A stretch of 64,000 nucleotides of DNA from Neobacillus nitrireducens. Its GTDB lineage: Bacteria; Bacillota; Bacilli; Bacillales; Cytobacillaceae. The translations under genes and the position numbers were made by a program. This document shows positions 8,851-17,843 of the stretch, piece after piece; the stretch's first letter is position 1; the number at the start of each line of letters is the position of its first letter. Location of the stretch: the NCBI RefSeq assembly GCF_030915405.1, contig NZ_CP133262.1, forward strand, positions 1,550,001 to 1,614,000, written 5' to 3'. The notes beneath the pieces are model-generated. The model saw only the letters and a list, made by a program, of their open reading frames with translations, was not told the origin of the DNA and searched no databases.

Positions 8851-8873
8851 AAGAGCAAATCAAATTTGCTCTT
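8851..8873 (-). terminator. Terminator of rny-ymdB, overlapping the ymdB stop
   Basis: Perfect 10-bp arms 8851-8860 and 8864-8873 with a 3-base loop, then a T-rich run on the minus strand. The first arm includes bases of the ymdB stop codon. Confidence 0.88.
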
Positions 8874-9669
8874 AAGAGTAAAACGGATGGTCATCATTAA
8901 TTAGAATAGGTTGTATCTTTTTAGTGAAACCTGTTTTTCGATCAAGTTCAATTACTACTGCACTTAACTGACTTCTACCTGAGGTTGGAACTTCAAACCG
9001 GACTGGGAGGCTGGTAAGGAACCTTTTAAGGACAGCTTCTTTTTCTACGCCTAATATCCCATCATAAGGCCCCGTCATCCCTACATCAGATAAATACCCC
9101 GTGCCATCTGGCAGAACCCTGTTATCAGCCGTCTGAACATGTGTATGTGTACCGACGACAGCTGATACTCTGCCGTCTAAATACCATCCCATCGCCTGCT
9201 TCTCACTGGTTACCTCCGCATGAAAATCGACAAAGATAAATGGCGTTCTTTCCCTTGCAATTTCAACCAATTCATCAGCTTTCTTAAATGGACAATCCAG
9301 TGGTGCCATAAAGGTTCGTCCTTGCAAATTAATAACAGCAACTTCTAAATCATTTACTTTAAAGTATGCCATCCCCTTCCCAGGAGTACCTTCTGGAAAA
9401 TTGGCTGGTCTGACCATATTTTTGGCACTATCGATAAATTCAAATATCTCACGATTATCCCAGGTGTGATTGCCTAGTGTGACAGCCTGTGCACCATAGC
9501 CTAAAAATTCGCGGTAAATTTTTTCGGTAATCCCTTTGCCACCTGCGGCATTCTCCCCATTTATAATCGTAAAATGAGGGCGATATTTTTCTTTTAATTT
9601 AGGCAGGTATTCCTTCACCATGTCCCGTCCTGGTGAGCCGACGACGTCTCCAATAAAGAGTAGAATCAT
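8872..9669 (-). CDS. ymdB: YmdB metallophosphoesterase (2',3'-cyclic-nucleotide phosphodiesterase family)
   Basis: A 265-residue dinuclear-metal phosphoesterase. Its B. subtilis homologue hydrolyses 2',3'-cAMP and influences biofilm and nanotube development. Metal-site motifs are FIGDVVGSPGR at the N-terminus, INGENAAGG, LGNHTWDN, VDFHAEVTSEK and GTHTHVQTAD. The ATG has AAAGGGA upstream. It lies 109 bases downstream of rny on the same strand with a terminator between them, so it may rely on read-through or its own promoter. Confidence 0.95.
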   Translation of the reverse strand: MILLFIGDVVGSPGRDMVKEYLPKLKEKYRPHFTIINGENAAGGKGITEKIYREFLGYGAQAVTLGNHTWDNREIFEFIDSAKNMVRPANFPEGTPGKGMAYFKVNDLEVAVINLQGRTFMAPLDCPFKKADELVEIARERTPFIFVDFHAEVTSEKQAMGWYLDGRVSAVVGTHTHVQTADNRVLPDGTGYLSDVGMTGPYDGILGVEKEAVLKRFLTSLPVRFEVPTSGRSQLSAVVIELDRKTGFTKKIQPILINDDHPFYS

Positions 9670-9756
9670 TATTTGTCCCTTTCGTAAAAAAATTGTTATT
9701 GTTAAAATAGTATCACAAAATGGATCTAGTTAATCGGATAGGATATTGCAAAAAAC

Positions 9757-9780
9757 AAAGCGGTGCATGTGCACCGCTTT
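9757..9780 (-). terminator. Terminator after rny, starting in the stop codon
   Basis: Perfect 11-bp arms 9757-9767 and 9770-9780 (AAAGCGGTGCA with its complement). The first arm on the minus strand overlaps the rny stop codon. The T run is short, so partial read-through into ymdB is plausible. Confidence 0.75.
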
Positions 9781-11338
9781 ATTTCGCGTATTCTACAGCC
9801 CGTGTCTCACGGATGACTGTCACTTTAATATGTCCCGGATAATCGAGCTCTTCCTCAATTCGCTTACGAATATCGCGCGCTAATCGATGTGCAGCAAGGT
9901 CATCCACTGAATCTGGTCTTACAATAATTCGCACTTCACGACCAGCTTGAATGGCAAAGGATTTCTCTACACCTTCATAAGACTCAGAAATCTCCTCTAA
10001 CTTTTCAAGACGACGGATATAGTTCTCAAGCGTTTCACTACGTGCGCCTGGTCTTGCTGCTGATAAGGCATCCGCTGCAGCTACTAAAACGGCTATTATT
10101 GATGTCGCCTCAGTATCGCCATGATGGGAAGCAATACTATTGATTACTACCGGATGTTCTTTATATTTGGTTGCAAGTTCAACCCCAATTTCAACATGGC
10201 TGCCTTCTACTTCATGATCGATTGCTTTTCCAATATCATGAAGCAGGCCCGCGCGACGTGCTAAGGTTTCATCTTGACCAAGCTCAGCGGCAAGTAACCC
10301 AGATAGCTGTGCTACTTCCATTGAATGCTTTAATACGTTTTGACCGTAACTTGTACGGAATTTTAAGCGGCCGAGAATTTTGATTAAATCCGGATGAAGT
10401 CCATGAACACCCACTTCAAATGTGGTTTGCTCACCAACCTCACGAATATACTCATCTACTTCACGACGTGATTTTTCTACCATTTCCTCAATTCGCGCTG
10501 GATGGATACGACCGTCTTGGACTAATTTCTCAAGTGCTAAGCGAGCCGTTTCACGACGAATCGGATCAAATCCTGATAGAATAACTGCTTCAGGAGTATC
10601 ATCAATAATCAAGTCAATTCCTGTTAATGTTTCAAGCGTACGAATATTTCTTCCTTCACGGCCAATAATGCGGCCCTTCATTTCGTCATTTGGTAGGTTG
10701 ACGACAGAGACAGTCGTTTCCGCAACATGGTCAGCAGCGCAACGCTGGATTGCTAGCGAAAGTATTTCCTTTGCCTTCTTGTCAGCTTCCTCTTTTGCAC
10801 GATTTTCGCTTTCCTTAATCATTATTGCTGTATCATGGGTTAGTTCCTGTTCCATTCTATCAATAATGATTGTTTTTGCTTCCTCGCGCGTTAAGCTCGA
10901 TATTCGTTCGAGTTCAGTTTGTTGTTTTCTTACCAACTCGTCCACTTTGCTTTCCATCTCTTCAATATGCTGTTGTCTTTGGTTTAGAGAATCATCCTTC
11001 TTTTCTAAAAGATTTTCACGCTTGTTTAACGTTTCCTCTTTTCGATCTAAATTCTCTTCTCTTTGCAGTAAACGGTTTTCTTGTTTTTGCATTTCATTTC
11101 TTCGTTCACGAACCTCACGCTCTGCTTCTGTGCGAAGCTTGTGAATTTCATCCTTTGCTTCTAGCAAAGCTTCTTTTTTCAATGAATCAGCATCACGTTT
11201 CGCATCTTCAAGAATCTGCTCTGCAGCATTCTTTGCACCTGCTACTTTTGCTTCAGCAATGGATTTATGAACAAAATAGCCAACAACGGCACCGACGATA
11301 AGGCCAAGCAAAATGGAGATGATAGTCATTGGTTCCAA
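9779..11338 (-). CDS. rny: Ribonuclease Y
   Basis: The membrane-anchored endoribonuclease that initiates much mRNA decay in Bacillus. The 519 residues comprise a transmembrane helix at about 5-24, a long charged coiled coil (about 30-200), a KH domain containing [23 protein letters not shown] and an HD domain with [10 protein letters not shown] near residue 366. The start is the TTG at 11338: AGGAGGTG lies 6 bases upstream of it, whereas the ATG three codons later is too far away. A consensus SigA promoter lies about 140 bases upstream. In B. subtilis pbpX separates rny from recA; here it is absent. Confidence 0.97.
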   Translation of the reverse strand: MEPMTIISILLGLIVGAVVGYFVHKSIAEAKVAGAKNAAEQILEDAKRDADSLKKEALLEAKDEIHKLRTEAEREVRERRNEMQKQENRLLQREENLDRKEETLNKRENLLEKKDDSLNQRQQHIEEMESKVDELVRKQQTELERISSLTREEAKTIIIDRMEQELTHDTAIMIKESENRAKEEADKKAKEILSLAIQRCAADHVAETTVSVVNLPNDEMKGRIIGREGRNIRTLETLTGIDLIIDDTPEAVILSGFDPIRRETARLALEKLVQDGRIHPARIEEMVEKSRREVDEYIREVGEQTTFEVGVHGLHPDLIKILGRLKFRTSYGQNVLKHSMEVAQLSGLLAAELGQDETLARRAGLLHDIGKAIDHEVEGSHVEIGVELATKYKEHPVVINSIASHHGDTEATSIIAVLVAAADALSAARPGARSETLENYIRRLEKLEEISESYEGVEKSFAIQAGREVRIIVRPDSVDDLAAHRLARDIRKRIEEELDYPGHIKVTVIRETRAVEYAK

Positions 11339-11476
11339 TCGTTACACCTCCTCTTGCTATGAACTTTTGTTACATTTTTCAAGTGTCGGCATGTACATTG
11401 TTTAGACTCAACATACAGCAAGCACCAAGGCTTTTTCGGAATATAATAATACCAAAAATGTAAAATATACATGTTA

Positions 11477-11505
11477 ATTGTAAAGGTGGGGATATTCATT
11501 GTCAA
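11477..11505 (-). promoter_or_regulatory. SigA promoter of rny
   Basis: Perfect TTGACA (11500-11505), 17-base spacer, TACAAT (11477-11482). The predicted 5' leader is about 130 bases. Confidence 0.75.
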
Positions 11506-11560
11506 GGCTTAGTCCTATTGGCTTTTTGAAATATTTAGAATAGGACATCATTTAATCGAA

Positions 11561-11592
11561 AAAAGGAGCAAAACTTTATTTAGCTTTGCCCC
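11561..11592 (-). terminator. Terminator of recA
   Basis: Ten-bp arms 11565-11574 and 11583-11592 pair in RNA with two G-U wobbles and are followed by T residues. Confidence 0.85.
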
Positions 11593-11598
11593 TCAACT

Positions 11599-12642
11599 TT
11601 AGTCTATTAATTCAAATTGTTCATCGTCATCTTTCTCAGTGACAAATTTTTCACCATCTAAACCATAATGTTCACGGATTTTCCCTTGAATTTCGAGGCG
11701 AATATCTGGATTTTCTTTCAAGAATAACTTTGCATTTTCACGGCCCTGACCTAATCTTTCACCATTATAGGAGTACCATGATCCGCTCTTTTCAACGATA
11801 TCTAAATCTGAGCCAAGATCAATGATCTCACCTTCTTTAGAAATTCCTTCACCATACATGATATCTACCTCTGCAGTTCGGAAAGGAGGAGCAACTTTAT
11901 TCTTAACTATTTTTATCTTCGTCTTATTACCTACGATATCAGTTCCCTGTTTTAACGCCTCTGCACGTCGTACTTCAATACGGACAGTGGAATAGAATTT
12001 TAACGCGCGTCCACCTGGTGTTGTCTCGGGGTTTCCAAACATAACACCAATTTTTTCACGAACTTGGTTTATAAAGATAGCAATGGTCTTCGATTTGTTG
12101 ATGGCACCAGATAATTTACGCAGTGCTTGTGACATCAAACGAGCTTGTAAGCCCATGTGAGAATCTCCCATTTCGCCTTCAATTTCCGCTTTTGGAACTA
12201 AGGCTGCTACTGAGTCGACTACAATAATATCAATTGCACCACTTCGGACTAATGCTTCTGCAATTTCAAGTGCTTGTTCACCCGTATCAGGCTGTGATAG
12301 CAATAACTCATCAATGTTAACACCTAATTTTTGGGCATACGCCGGGTCAAGGGCATGTTCAGCATCAATGAATGCTGCTTGTCCACCATTTGCTTGAACT
12401 TCAGCGATTGCATGCAGAGCAACTGTTGTTTTACCAGAGCTCTCAGGGCCATAAACTTCAATAATACGGCCCCTAGGATATCCACCCACTCCAAGTGCTG
12501 CATCAAGCGCTAAAGAGCCACTTGGACTCGTTAAAATCTTCGTATCTGTTTTCTCTCCCATCTTCATGACGGAACCTTTACCAAACTGCTTTTCTATTTG
12601 CTTTAACGCCATTTCTAAGGCCGCTTTACGATCATTACTCAC
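11599..12642 (-). CDS. recA: Recombinase RecA
   Basis: RecA forms ATP-dependent filaments on single-stranded DNA for homologous recombination and stimulates LexA self-cleavage. The 347-residue protein has the standard N-terminal domain ([20 protein letters not shown]), Walker [10 protein letters not shown] near residue 66, Walker [15 protein letters not shown], the L1/L2 region around [15 protein letters not shown] and [13 protein letters not shown], and an acidic C-terminal tail. The ATG has a purine-rich site upstream. It has its own SigA promoter with an adjacent SOS box, and the upstream cinA ends in a terminator, so SOS induction should act mainly on recA. Confidence 0.99.
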   Translation of the reverse strand: MSNDRKAALEMALKQIEKQFGKGSVMKMGEKTDTKILTSPSGSLALDAALGVGGYPRGRIIEVYGPESSGKTTVALHAIAEVQANGGQAAFIDAEHALDPAYAQKLGVNIDELLLSQPDTGEQALEIAEALVRSGAIDIIVVDSVAALVPKAEIEGEMGDSHMGLQARLMSQALRKLSGAINKSKTIAIFINQVREKIGVMFGNPETTPGGRALKFYSTVRIEVRRAEALKQGTDIVGNKTKIKIVKNKVAPPFRTAEVDIMYGEGISKEGEIIDLGSDLDIVEKSGSWYSYNGERLGQGRENAKLFLKENPDIRLEIQGKIREHYGLDGEKFVTEKDDDEQFELID

Positions 12643-12711
12643 GAATTATTTCCTCCCTTATATATAAACACATGCTAATTGCTATAATCTATTAAATAAA
12701 TACCTATTAAT

Positions 12712-12740
12712 AATATAACCGCTTTTCGGATATTTGTCGA
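12712..12740 (-). promoter_or_regulatory. SigA promoter of recA
   Basis: TCGACA (12735-12740), 17-base spacer, TATATT (12712-12717). The LexA box lies just upstream of the -35, at 12750-12763. Confidence 0.7.
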
Positions 12741-12749
12741 GTAAAAAAA

Positions 12750-12763
12750 CGAACATTCATTCG
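12750..12763 (-). promoter_or_regulatory. LexA (SOS) box upstream of recA
   Basis: CGAATGAATGTTCG on the minus strand matches the Bacillus SOS consensus CGAACN4GTTCG at all but one position. It sits about 10 bases upstream of the recA -35 element, where LexA would repress. Confidence 0.8.
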
Positions 12764-12892
12764 TTTATTTTCACAGCTAAATTGATGTAATAAAAGGGAA
12801 TTCTCCCTGCTTTTTGCATATATTTGCAATTTTTGTTGGCTGATAAAGCTAAATTCATCCATTTTCAGAATTCCTTCCATTCTTAATCATTC

Positions 12893-12929
12893 AAAAAAAA
12901 ATCACAGAACACTAATTAGCATTCTGTGA
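12893..12929 (-). terminator. Terminator of cinA, inside its 3' end
   Basis: Eight-bp arms 12902-12909 and 12922-12929 (TCACAGAA with TTCTGTGA) are followed on the minus strand by eight T. The cinA stop at 12912 lies in the loop, so the upstream arm is coding sequence. Confidence 0.82.
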
Positions 12930-14165
12930 CTCTTTTATGATGCGAAGAAGAAAATAGCAGCCAAATTTTACTGCACGATTCCGATTCGCTTCTCTCGTTC
13001 CGCCTAGGGTAATCTTTTCAACAGTGGTTGGTCTCCCCTTAACCGCAATTCCAATAAAAACGGTACCAACTGGCTTGCCTTCAAGTTCTTCAGGACCAGC
13101 AACACCCGTAAAGCTAATTCCGATATCGGTATTAAATAGCTTAGAGGCATTTTCAGCCAACTCACAAGCACACTGTTCACTTACGGCACCATATGTTTTA
13201 AGCGTTTCTTCCTGCACCTGTAATAGCTGTTGTTTTACTTTATTTGAGTAACAAACCACACCACCGTAAAACACGGAGCTTGCACCAGAAATTGTTGTTA
13301 ACTCCTGTTGAAATAGTCCTCCTGTTAAACTCTCAGCGGCAGTAATCGTTAACTTTCTTTCTTTTAAATTTTTCATTACCTCTTTCAATAGAGACGTATC
13401 ATCATAGCCATATAAAAATACCCCTACACGTTGGTTTATCGTTTTTTCCAACTCATCAAGCATCGATTGTGCAGTATTTTCATCCGCGTGGTTAGCAGTC
13501 AGCCGTAAAGTAACCTCGCCGTCTCCTGCAAGTGGGGCAATCGTCGGATTGCTTTGCGCATCAATTAAATCGATAACTTCAGTTTCCAACGCTGCTTCTC
13601 CAATCCCAAAAAACCTTAACACCCTTGAGACAATTTTCTCATTAGATTTGTTGACTTTAGAAAGAGCTTGAACGCCAAACTGGAGAAACATCGGCTCCAT
13701 TTCCTTCGGTGGGCCAGGCAGTAACATATATGTATGACTTCCAAATTCTAATACCATGCCTGGAGCCATCCCATGATTATTTGGGAGAATATGAGATCCT
13801 GCTAAGACGAGTGCCTGCTTTCGGTTATTTTCCGTCATGACTCGATTGGTTCGCTTGAAAAAAAGTTCAATCGAAGCTAACGCCGTTTCATCGATAACGA
13901 GTTCTTTACCAAGATGACGAGCAATGGTTTCCTTGGTCAAATCATCTTTTGTAGGTCCAAGACCGCCTGTAAATATGATTACCTCAGCACGATTTTCAGC
14001 TAGTTCAATTGCTGATTTTAGCCTATCGGGATTATCACCAACAACTGTATGAAAATAAACATTAATACCGAGCCCTGCTAATTGCTGAGATAAAAACCTC
14101 GCATTGGTATTCACAATCTGTCCAAGCAATAATTCCGAACCAACAGCAATAATCTCAGCATTCAT
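12912..14165 (-). CDS. cinA: CinA, competence/damage-inducible protein
   Basis: A 417-residue two-domain protein. The N-terminal molybdopterin-binding-like domain ([50 protein letters not shown]) is a COG1058-type pyrophosphatase region. The C-terminal CinA domain begins near residue 255 ([42 protein letters not shown]) and in homologues deamidates nicotinamide mononucleotide. In competent cells CinA is recruited with RecA. The ATG has GGAAGGTG upstream. It is ordered pgsA-cinA-recA as in B. subtilis, but a terminator and a separate promoter lie between cinA and recA. Confidence 0.96.
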   Translation of the reverse strand: MNAEIIAVGSELLLGQIVNTNARFLSQQLAGLGINVYFHTVVGDNPDRLKSAIELAENRAEVIIFTGGLGPTKDDLTKETIARHLGKELVIDETALASIELFFKRTNRVMTENNRKQALVLAGSHILPNNHGMAPGMVLEFGSHTYMLLPGPPKEMEPMFLQFGVQALSKVNKSNEKIVSRVLRFFGIGEAALETEVIDLIDAQSNPTIAPLAGDGEVTLRLTANHADENTAQSMLDELEKTINQRVGVFLYGYDDTSLLKEVMKNLKERKLTITAAESLTGGLFQQELTTISGASSVFYGGVVCYSNKVKQQLLQVQEETLKTYGAVSEQCACELAENASKLFNTDIGISFTGVAGPEELEGKPVGTVFIGIAVKGRPTTVEKITLGGTREANRNRAVKFGCYFLLRIIKESQNAN

Positions 14166-14201
14166 AACAACACACCTTCCTAGCCTTTAGTAAACTTTTG
14201 C

Positions 14202-14786
14202 TTACTTTGAATTTTTAAGTACATGACTATTTTTCACAAAGTAATCCCACCCAGACCATAAAGTAAAAATTAAGGCAACCCACAATGACACGACATCAAA
14301 ACGAAATGGTATCATTGCAAAAATAATATTATGTAATAAAAGCGATGAAATTGCGACAATTTGTGCCCATGTTTTAATTTTGCCCAGCATATTAGCCGCG
14401 ACAACTTCGCCTTCCCCTGCGAGCAATAGACGTAAACCAGTTACTGCAAACTCCCTGCTAATAATAATAATTACTAACCACGAAGGTGCATAAACATCAT
14501 TCAGTTCAACTAATACGATCAGTGCAGCTGACACGAGTAACTTGTCCGCAAGTGGGTCTAGAAATTTCCCCATATTTGTTACAAGGTTATATTTTCGGGC
14601 ATAATGGCCATCAACCCAATCTGTTGCAGACGCTAAAATGAAAATTAATGCACCGACAAAATGGGTAACGGGAAGGTCAGCCCCAAGAAGATGCATGTCA
14701 CCCCATTTAAAGGGAACAAGCATAATAATCAAGAATATTGGAATTAATAATATTCTTGATACAGTAATTCTATTCGGAATATTCAT
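14202..14786 (-). CDS. pgsA: CDP-diacylglycerol-glycerol-3-phosphate 3-phosphatidyltransferase
   Basis: An integral membrane enzyme making phosphatidylglycerol phosphate, the committed step to phosphatidylglycerol and cardiolipin. The 194-residue protein has several hydrophobic helices and the complete CDP-alcohol phosphotransferase signature, DWVDGHYARKYNLVT followed by GKFLDPLADK. The ATG has CGGAGGA upstream. It lies between rodZ and cinA, the conserved Bacillus order; the 36-bp gap to cinA suggests co-transcription. Confidence 0.97.
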   Translation of the reverse strand: MNIPNRITVSRILLIPIFLIIMLVPFKWGDMHLLGADLPVTHFVGALIFILASATDWVDGHYARKYNLVTNMGKFLDPLADKLLVSAALIVLVELNDVYAPSWLVIIIISREFAVTGLRLLLAGEGEVVAANMLGKIKTWAQIVAISSLLLHNIIFAMIPFRFDVVSLWVALIFTLWSGWDYFVKNSHVLKNSK

Positions 14787-14837
14787 AGTTTTCCTCCGTT
14801 TAATTAATAAAAGTGAAAAATAGTCATCAATAGATGA

Positions 14838-15737
14838 CTATTCTTCTTTCAGAACATATTGAATCGTTATGTTCTGAACATTCGCAGTTGCTGGGACTGC
14901 ATACTCAAGCTTTTGATCATTAACATAAATTTCAGTGTCAGCAGCGTTTCCGACTTTGATAACAGCCATACTTTCTGCTGATAAATCTTCTGTTTGGCTC
15001 TCCGTCCCACCTGTTTTAAGTGTTCCCTGGAAGAAGGATTTCCCTTTTCCATTTTTAATACTAACCCAGGTTTGACCGTTAGAAACCAACTTCACGACAA
15101 ATTTATCTGCATTTTTTAATTCATACGTTGAATTCCTGCCGCTGCTTTGAACCGCTGTAATTTCTTGTTTTGGAGTCTCATCTACCGCTTTTTGTTCCTC
15201 TTCCTGTGTTGTAATATCCTTTTGTTCCTTATCGTCTTTCTTAACCACTTTATCATCTGGTTTGTCTTTTTCAAGATTCTTGGATTTTACAATTTTAGCC
15301 GGTTCAGTTTGCTTCCCAATTGATTCATTAGAATTTCCGCCAGCATGATTTGAAATAAAATAATATAAAAGGCTCGCTACCCCAATCACAAACACACCGA
15401 TTAATACCTTTGGCAGAATAGCAAAGATTTTGGAATTACCTTCTGTAAGCGTTTTGTGTGTTTTCACTCTAGATAATTGCTGTGGTAAATCCTCATTATA
15501 AGTAGCAGGAATTTCACCTTGATAGGTTTCAAAAATCTCATCCGGGTTAAGGCTTAAAGCCTCTGCATATTGCTTAATAAATGCACGCACGTAAAAATTC
15601 CCGGGCATGCTCGAATAATTACCTTCTTCAATACCAATTAAATATCGCTTTTGAATTTTGGTCATGGATTGTAAATCATCCAAGCTTAATCCTTTAGCTA
15701 GTCGGACTTCTTTAAGTCGATTCCCTAATTCAGACAC
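14838..15737 (-). CDS. rodZ: RodZ-like cytoskeletal helix-turn-helix membrane protein (YmfM)
   Basis: RodZ links MreB filaments to the membrane and supports rod shape. The 299-residue protein has an N-terminal Xre-type HTH (LGNRLKEVRLAKGLSLDDLQSMTKIQKRYLIGIEEGNY), a single transmembrane segment around residues 107-127 (LPKVLIGVFVIGVASLLYYFI), a charged Lys/Glu/Asp-rich linker and an extracellular DUF4115 domain (STYELKNADKFVVKLVSNGQTWVSIKN). The start is GTG with GGAAGGTG 7 bases upstream. It is co-oriented with ymfK and pgsA. Confidence 0.93.
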   Translation of the reverse strand: MSELGNRLKEVRLAKGLSLDDLQSMTKIQKRYLIGIEEGNYSSMPGNFYVRAFIKQYAEALSLNPDEIFETYQGEIPATYNEDLPQQLSRVKTHKTLTEGNSKIFAILPKVLIGVFVIGVASLLYYFISNHAGGNSNESIGKQTEPAKIVKSKNLEKDKPDDKVVKKDDKEQKDITTQEEEQKAVDETPKQEITAVQSSGRNSTYELKNADKFVVKLVSNGQTWVSIKNGKGKSFFQGTLKTGGTESQTEDLSAESMAVIKVGNAADTEIYVNDQKLEYAVPATANVQNITIQYVLKEE

Positions 15738-15758
15738 CTGTTAACACCTTCCAATTTA

Positions 15759-16547
15759 TTAAAAATCAAAATCTCCAAAATCAGATCCGGAGAACATGTT
15801 ATTCTGGTCAACGACCTCATATGTAATCTCTTCTTCTGCGTCATTCCTAAGCTCGATAATATAATCAAAATCCTCAAGCGTATATTCTGAGTTTTGTACA
15901 AAGATATCCGGATGCTCGATTACTTTTACTGACGGAAGCCGCATGATTTCGCGGACAAGTTGCCAATGACGCTCATTTGCTCGTCTTGTTGAGACGATTC
16001 CATCAAGAATAAATAAATTATTTTCGTTGTACTCATCCTCAATTAGTTGATTACGGATGGTTTGTTTTAACAGAGTAGAAGAAACAAATAACCAGCGTTT
16101 ATTTGCACAAACACTTGCTGCAACTAATGATTCTGTTTTTCCGACCCGAGGCATTCCGCGAATACCAATCAACTTATGCCCCTCCTGCTTAAACAATTCT
16201 GCCATAAAATCAACCAATAAGCCAAGCTCATTCCTTACAAAACGGAAGGTTTTTTTATCATCAGCATCTCTTTGAATATAGCGCCCGTGTCTAACTGCGA
16301 GCCTATCACGCAGTTTCGGCTCTCTAAGTTTAATTAATTTTATTGTGTCCATAGTATGTAATATTGACTCAAGTCGTTTAATTTGATCATCGTCTTTTGC
16401 TAAAATGAGCAATCCTCGTCTGCCTTCATCAACCCCATTAATCGTTACAATATTTATAGAGAGCATTCCTAACAAGGATGAAATGTCCCCCAATAGCCCT
16501 GGACGATTTTTTTGTATCTCATATTCTAAATACCATTCTTTTTTCAA
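15759..16547 (-). CDS. ymfK: YmfK, conserved DUF3388 protein
   Basis: A cytoplasmic protein of about 262 residues, highly conserved in Bacillaceae. It starts with an ACT-like domain (YEIQKNRPGLLGDISSLLGMLSINIVTINGV) and continues with a P-loop-like segment (GIRGMPRVGKTES, about residues 145-157) and LFILDGIVSTRR, suggesting nucleotide binding. Its function is not established. A longer frame reaches 16598, but the TTG at 16547 has AAAGGAGG at ideal spacing and gives the known family N-terminus (KKEWYLEYEIQ). It lies just upstream of rodZ. Confidence 0.88.
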   Translation of the reverse strand: MKKEWYLEYEIQKNRPGLLGDISSLLGMLSINIVTINGVDEGRRGLLILAKDDDQIKRLESILHTMDTIKLIKLREPKLRDRLAVRHGRYIQRDADDKKTFRFVRNELGLLVDFMAELFKQEGHKLIGIRGMPRVGKTESLVAASVCANKRWLFVSSTLLKQTIRNQLIEDEYNENNLFILDGIVSTRRANERHWQLVREIMRLPSVKVIEHPDIFVQNSEYTLEDFDYIIELRNDAEEEITYEVVDQNNMFSGSDFGDFDF

Positions 16548-16690
16548 GATATAAACCTCCTTTAAAGAAGTTTCGACATATTTTTTACAATTCCTCATCT
16601 AAACCCTATAATAAATGATTTTGGTTGAAGATGAAAGTAAAAACAAAGATATTCGTTCTTTATCGGTGGTTTTAGAAATTTATGCACAGA

Positions 16691-16718
16691 AAAAGAGAGG
16701 AGAACCCTCCTCTCTTTT
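16691..16718 (-). terminator. Terminator of ymfJ, overlapping its stop codon
   Basis: Long arms 16691-16702 and 16707-16718 (AAAAGAGAGGA with its complement) around a tight loop. The right arm includes the ymfJ stop. Confidence 0.85.
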
Positions 16719-16974
16719 AGCAGCCGCCGTTATTCTGGATAAGTTTAATCATCATATTAGCAATCGCCTGTTGTTCATCCTTATCAGCGACTGACCAAAG
16801 GTCTGAAAGAATTCTTTCCTGCTCATTTTTAGGTTCTACCTGATTTGCTAAATAATCTCCAATTTGAAAGGCGAGATTACTAACTGCTCCCTCACTCATA
16901 CCTTCATTTTGTGCATGGTGCAGACGATCAGCTAGAAAGTCCTCCCACTGTTTCCAGTTTTCTAAAACAGACAT
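16717..16974 (-). CDS. ymfJ: YmfJ, DUF3243 protein
   Basis: An 85-residue small helical protein (MSVLENWKQWEDFLADRLHHAQNEGMSEGAVSNLAFQIGDYLANQVEPKN). The DUF3243 family is restricted to Bacillales and its molecular function is unknown. The ATG has AAGGAGGG upstream. It sits alone between its own terminator and a candidate SigG promoter, which would place expression in the forespore. Confidence 0.9.
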   Translation of the reverse strand: MSVLENWKQWEDFLADRLHHAQNEGMSEGAVSNLAFQIGDYLANQVEPKNEQERILSDLWSVADKDEQQAIANMMIKLIQNNGGC

Positions 16975-17004
16975 TGTTTTCCCTCCTTTGAATTAGTACA
17001 TGGT

Positions 17005-17034
17005 TATTTTGTGATAAAGTGAAGCGAACTATAC
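17005..17034 (-). promoter_or_regulatory. Candidate SigG promoter of ymfJ
   Basis: GTATA (17030-17034), 18-base spacer, CAAAATA (17005-17011). This resembles the SigG pattern GHATR-N17/18-CATNMTA with one mismatch in the -10. Confidence 0.45.
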
Positions 17035-17051
17035 ATGAATAAATATGAATT

Positions 17052-17780
17052 TTAGGTATACCATCCTCCATTTAATGAAAGAACTTGACCTGTCATATAC
17101 GAGGATTCCTCAGAGAGTAAAAAGGCAACACTCCTAGCTACCTCTTCTGGCATCCCTAATCTTCCCATTGGAATTTCATACGAAATCTGATCCACCTCTT
17201 CTTGGGTAAAACCATCCATCATCGGTGTTGCAATCGCTCCAGGGGCTATTGCATTAACACGAATCCCATTTAGTGCTAATTCTTTGCTTAACGCCTTTAC
17301 GAAGGCAATTTGGGCACCCTTGGCTGTTGAATAAGCGACTTCACATGCCGCACCTGTTTGACCCCAAATAGATGTAATGACGACAATGCTCCCTTTTTCT
17401 TTACTAAGTAATTTTGGCAGCAGTTCTTTTGTGAGCATTAATGGATTTAGCACGTGAATATTGAGTAATGCTTCCGCTTCAGTATGCTGCAAATCAACAA
17501 GCAGTCCATATTGACTGTTTCCACCGCAATGGATAATAGCATCTAGCGAAAAAATCTCTGAATAAACCTTCGTATATCCATTCGGAACCGCAAAGTCTGC
17601 ACAGATAGGAATATATTCTCCACCGTAAGGCTGTAGTTTTTTGATTAATTCTCTGATTGATTGTTCATTTTTATTATAATGCAGATACAAATGATAGCCT
17701 TTTTCTGCTAGGTTCAACGCAATCGCTTGTCCGATTCCACCACTAGCACCCGTTATTAGTACATATTTCATTTTTCCCAC
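17052..17780 (-). CDS. ymfI: EF-P 5-aminopentanone reductase YmfI (SDR family)
   Basis: A 242-residue short-chain dehydrogenase. The B. subtilis homologue reduces the 5-aminopentanone group on elongation factor P to 5-aminopentanol, which helps translate polyproline stretches. It has the Rossmann motif LITGASGGIGQAIA, the catalytic Ser in VVITSIWGQTG and YSTAKGA (Tyr-x3-Lys), and the C-terminal SYMTGQVLSLNGGW. The frame opens with GTG at 17780, but the ATG at 17771 (three codons in) is equally possible; neither ribosome site is strong. It belongs with ymfF and ymfH immediately upstream. Confidence 0.93.
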   Translation of the reverse strand: MGKMKYVLITGASGGIGQAIALNLAEKGYHLYLHYNKNEQSIRELIKKLQPYGGEYIPICADFAVPNGYTKVYSEIFSLDAIIHCGGNSQYGLLVDLQHTEAEALLNIHVLNPLMLTKELLPKLLSKEKGSIVVITSIWGQTGAACEVAYSTAKGAQIAFVKALSKELALNGIRVNAIAPGAIATPMMDGFTQEEVDQISYEIPMGRLGMPEEVARSVAFLLSEESSYMTGQVLSLNGGWYT

Positions 17781-17812
17781 ACACTCTTTCTAGAAACTTA
17801 AAACAGAGAAAA

Positions 17813-17834
17813 AAGCGCCGGGTTTACGACGCTT
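17813..17834 (-). terminator. Weak terminator after ymfH
   Basis: AAGCG-type arms 17813-17820 and 17828-17834 with imperfect pairing, followed by six T on the minus strand. It lies between ymfH and ymfI, so read-through is probably needed for joint expression unless ymfI has its own promoter. Confidence 0.55.
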
Positions 17835-17843
17835 CCTCGTTTG

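Noticed and set aside
8697..8900. Plus-strand 67-codon open frame between spoVS and ymdB
   Set aside because: It overlaps the spoVS promoter and the ymdB terminator, has no ribosome-binding site and no recognisable family.
10422..11144. Long plus-strand open frame (240 codons) inside rny
   Set aside because: It is the mirror of the rny coiled-coil and KH coding region, with a Ser/Arg/Phe-rich composition typical of an antisense shadow.
11470..11550. Tiny plus-strand frame (MSRLSPIGFLKYLE) between rny and recA
   Set aside because: Only 14 codons, overlapping the rny promoter on the other strand; nothing supports translation.
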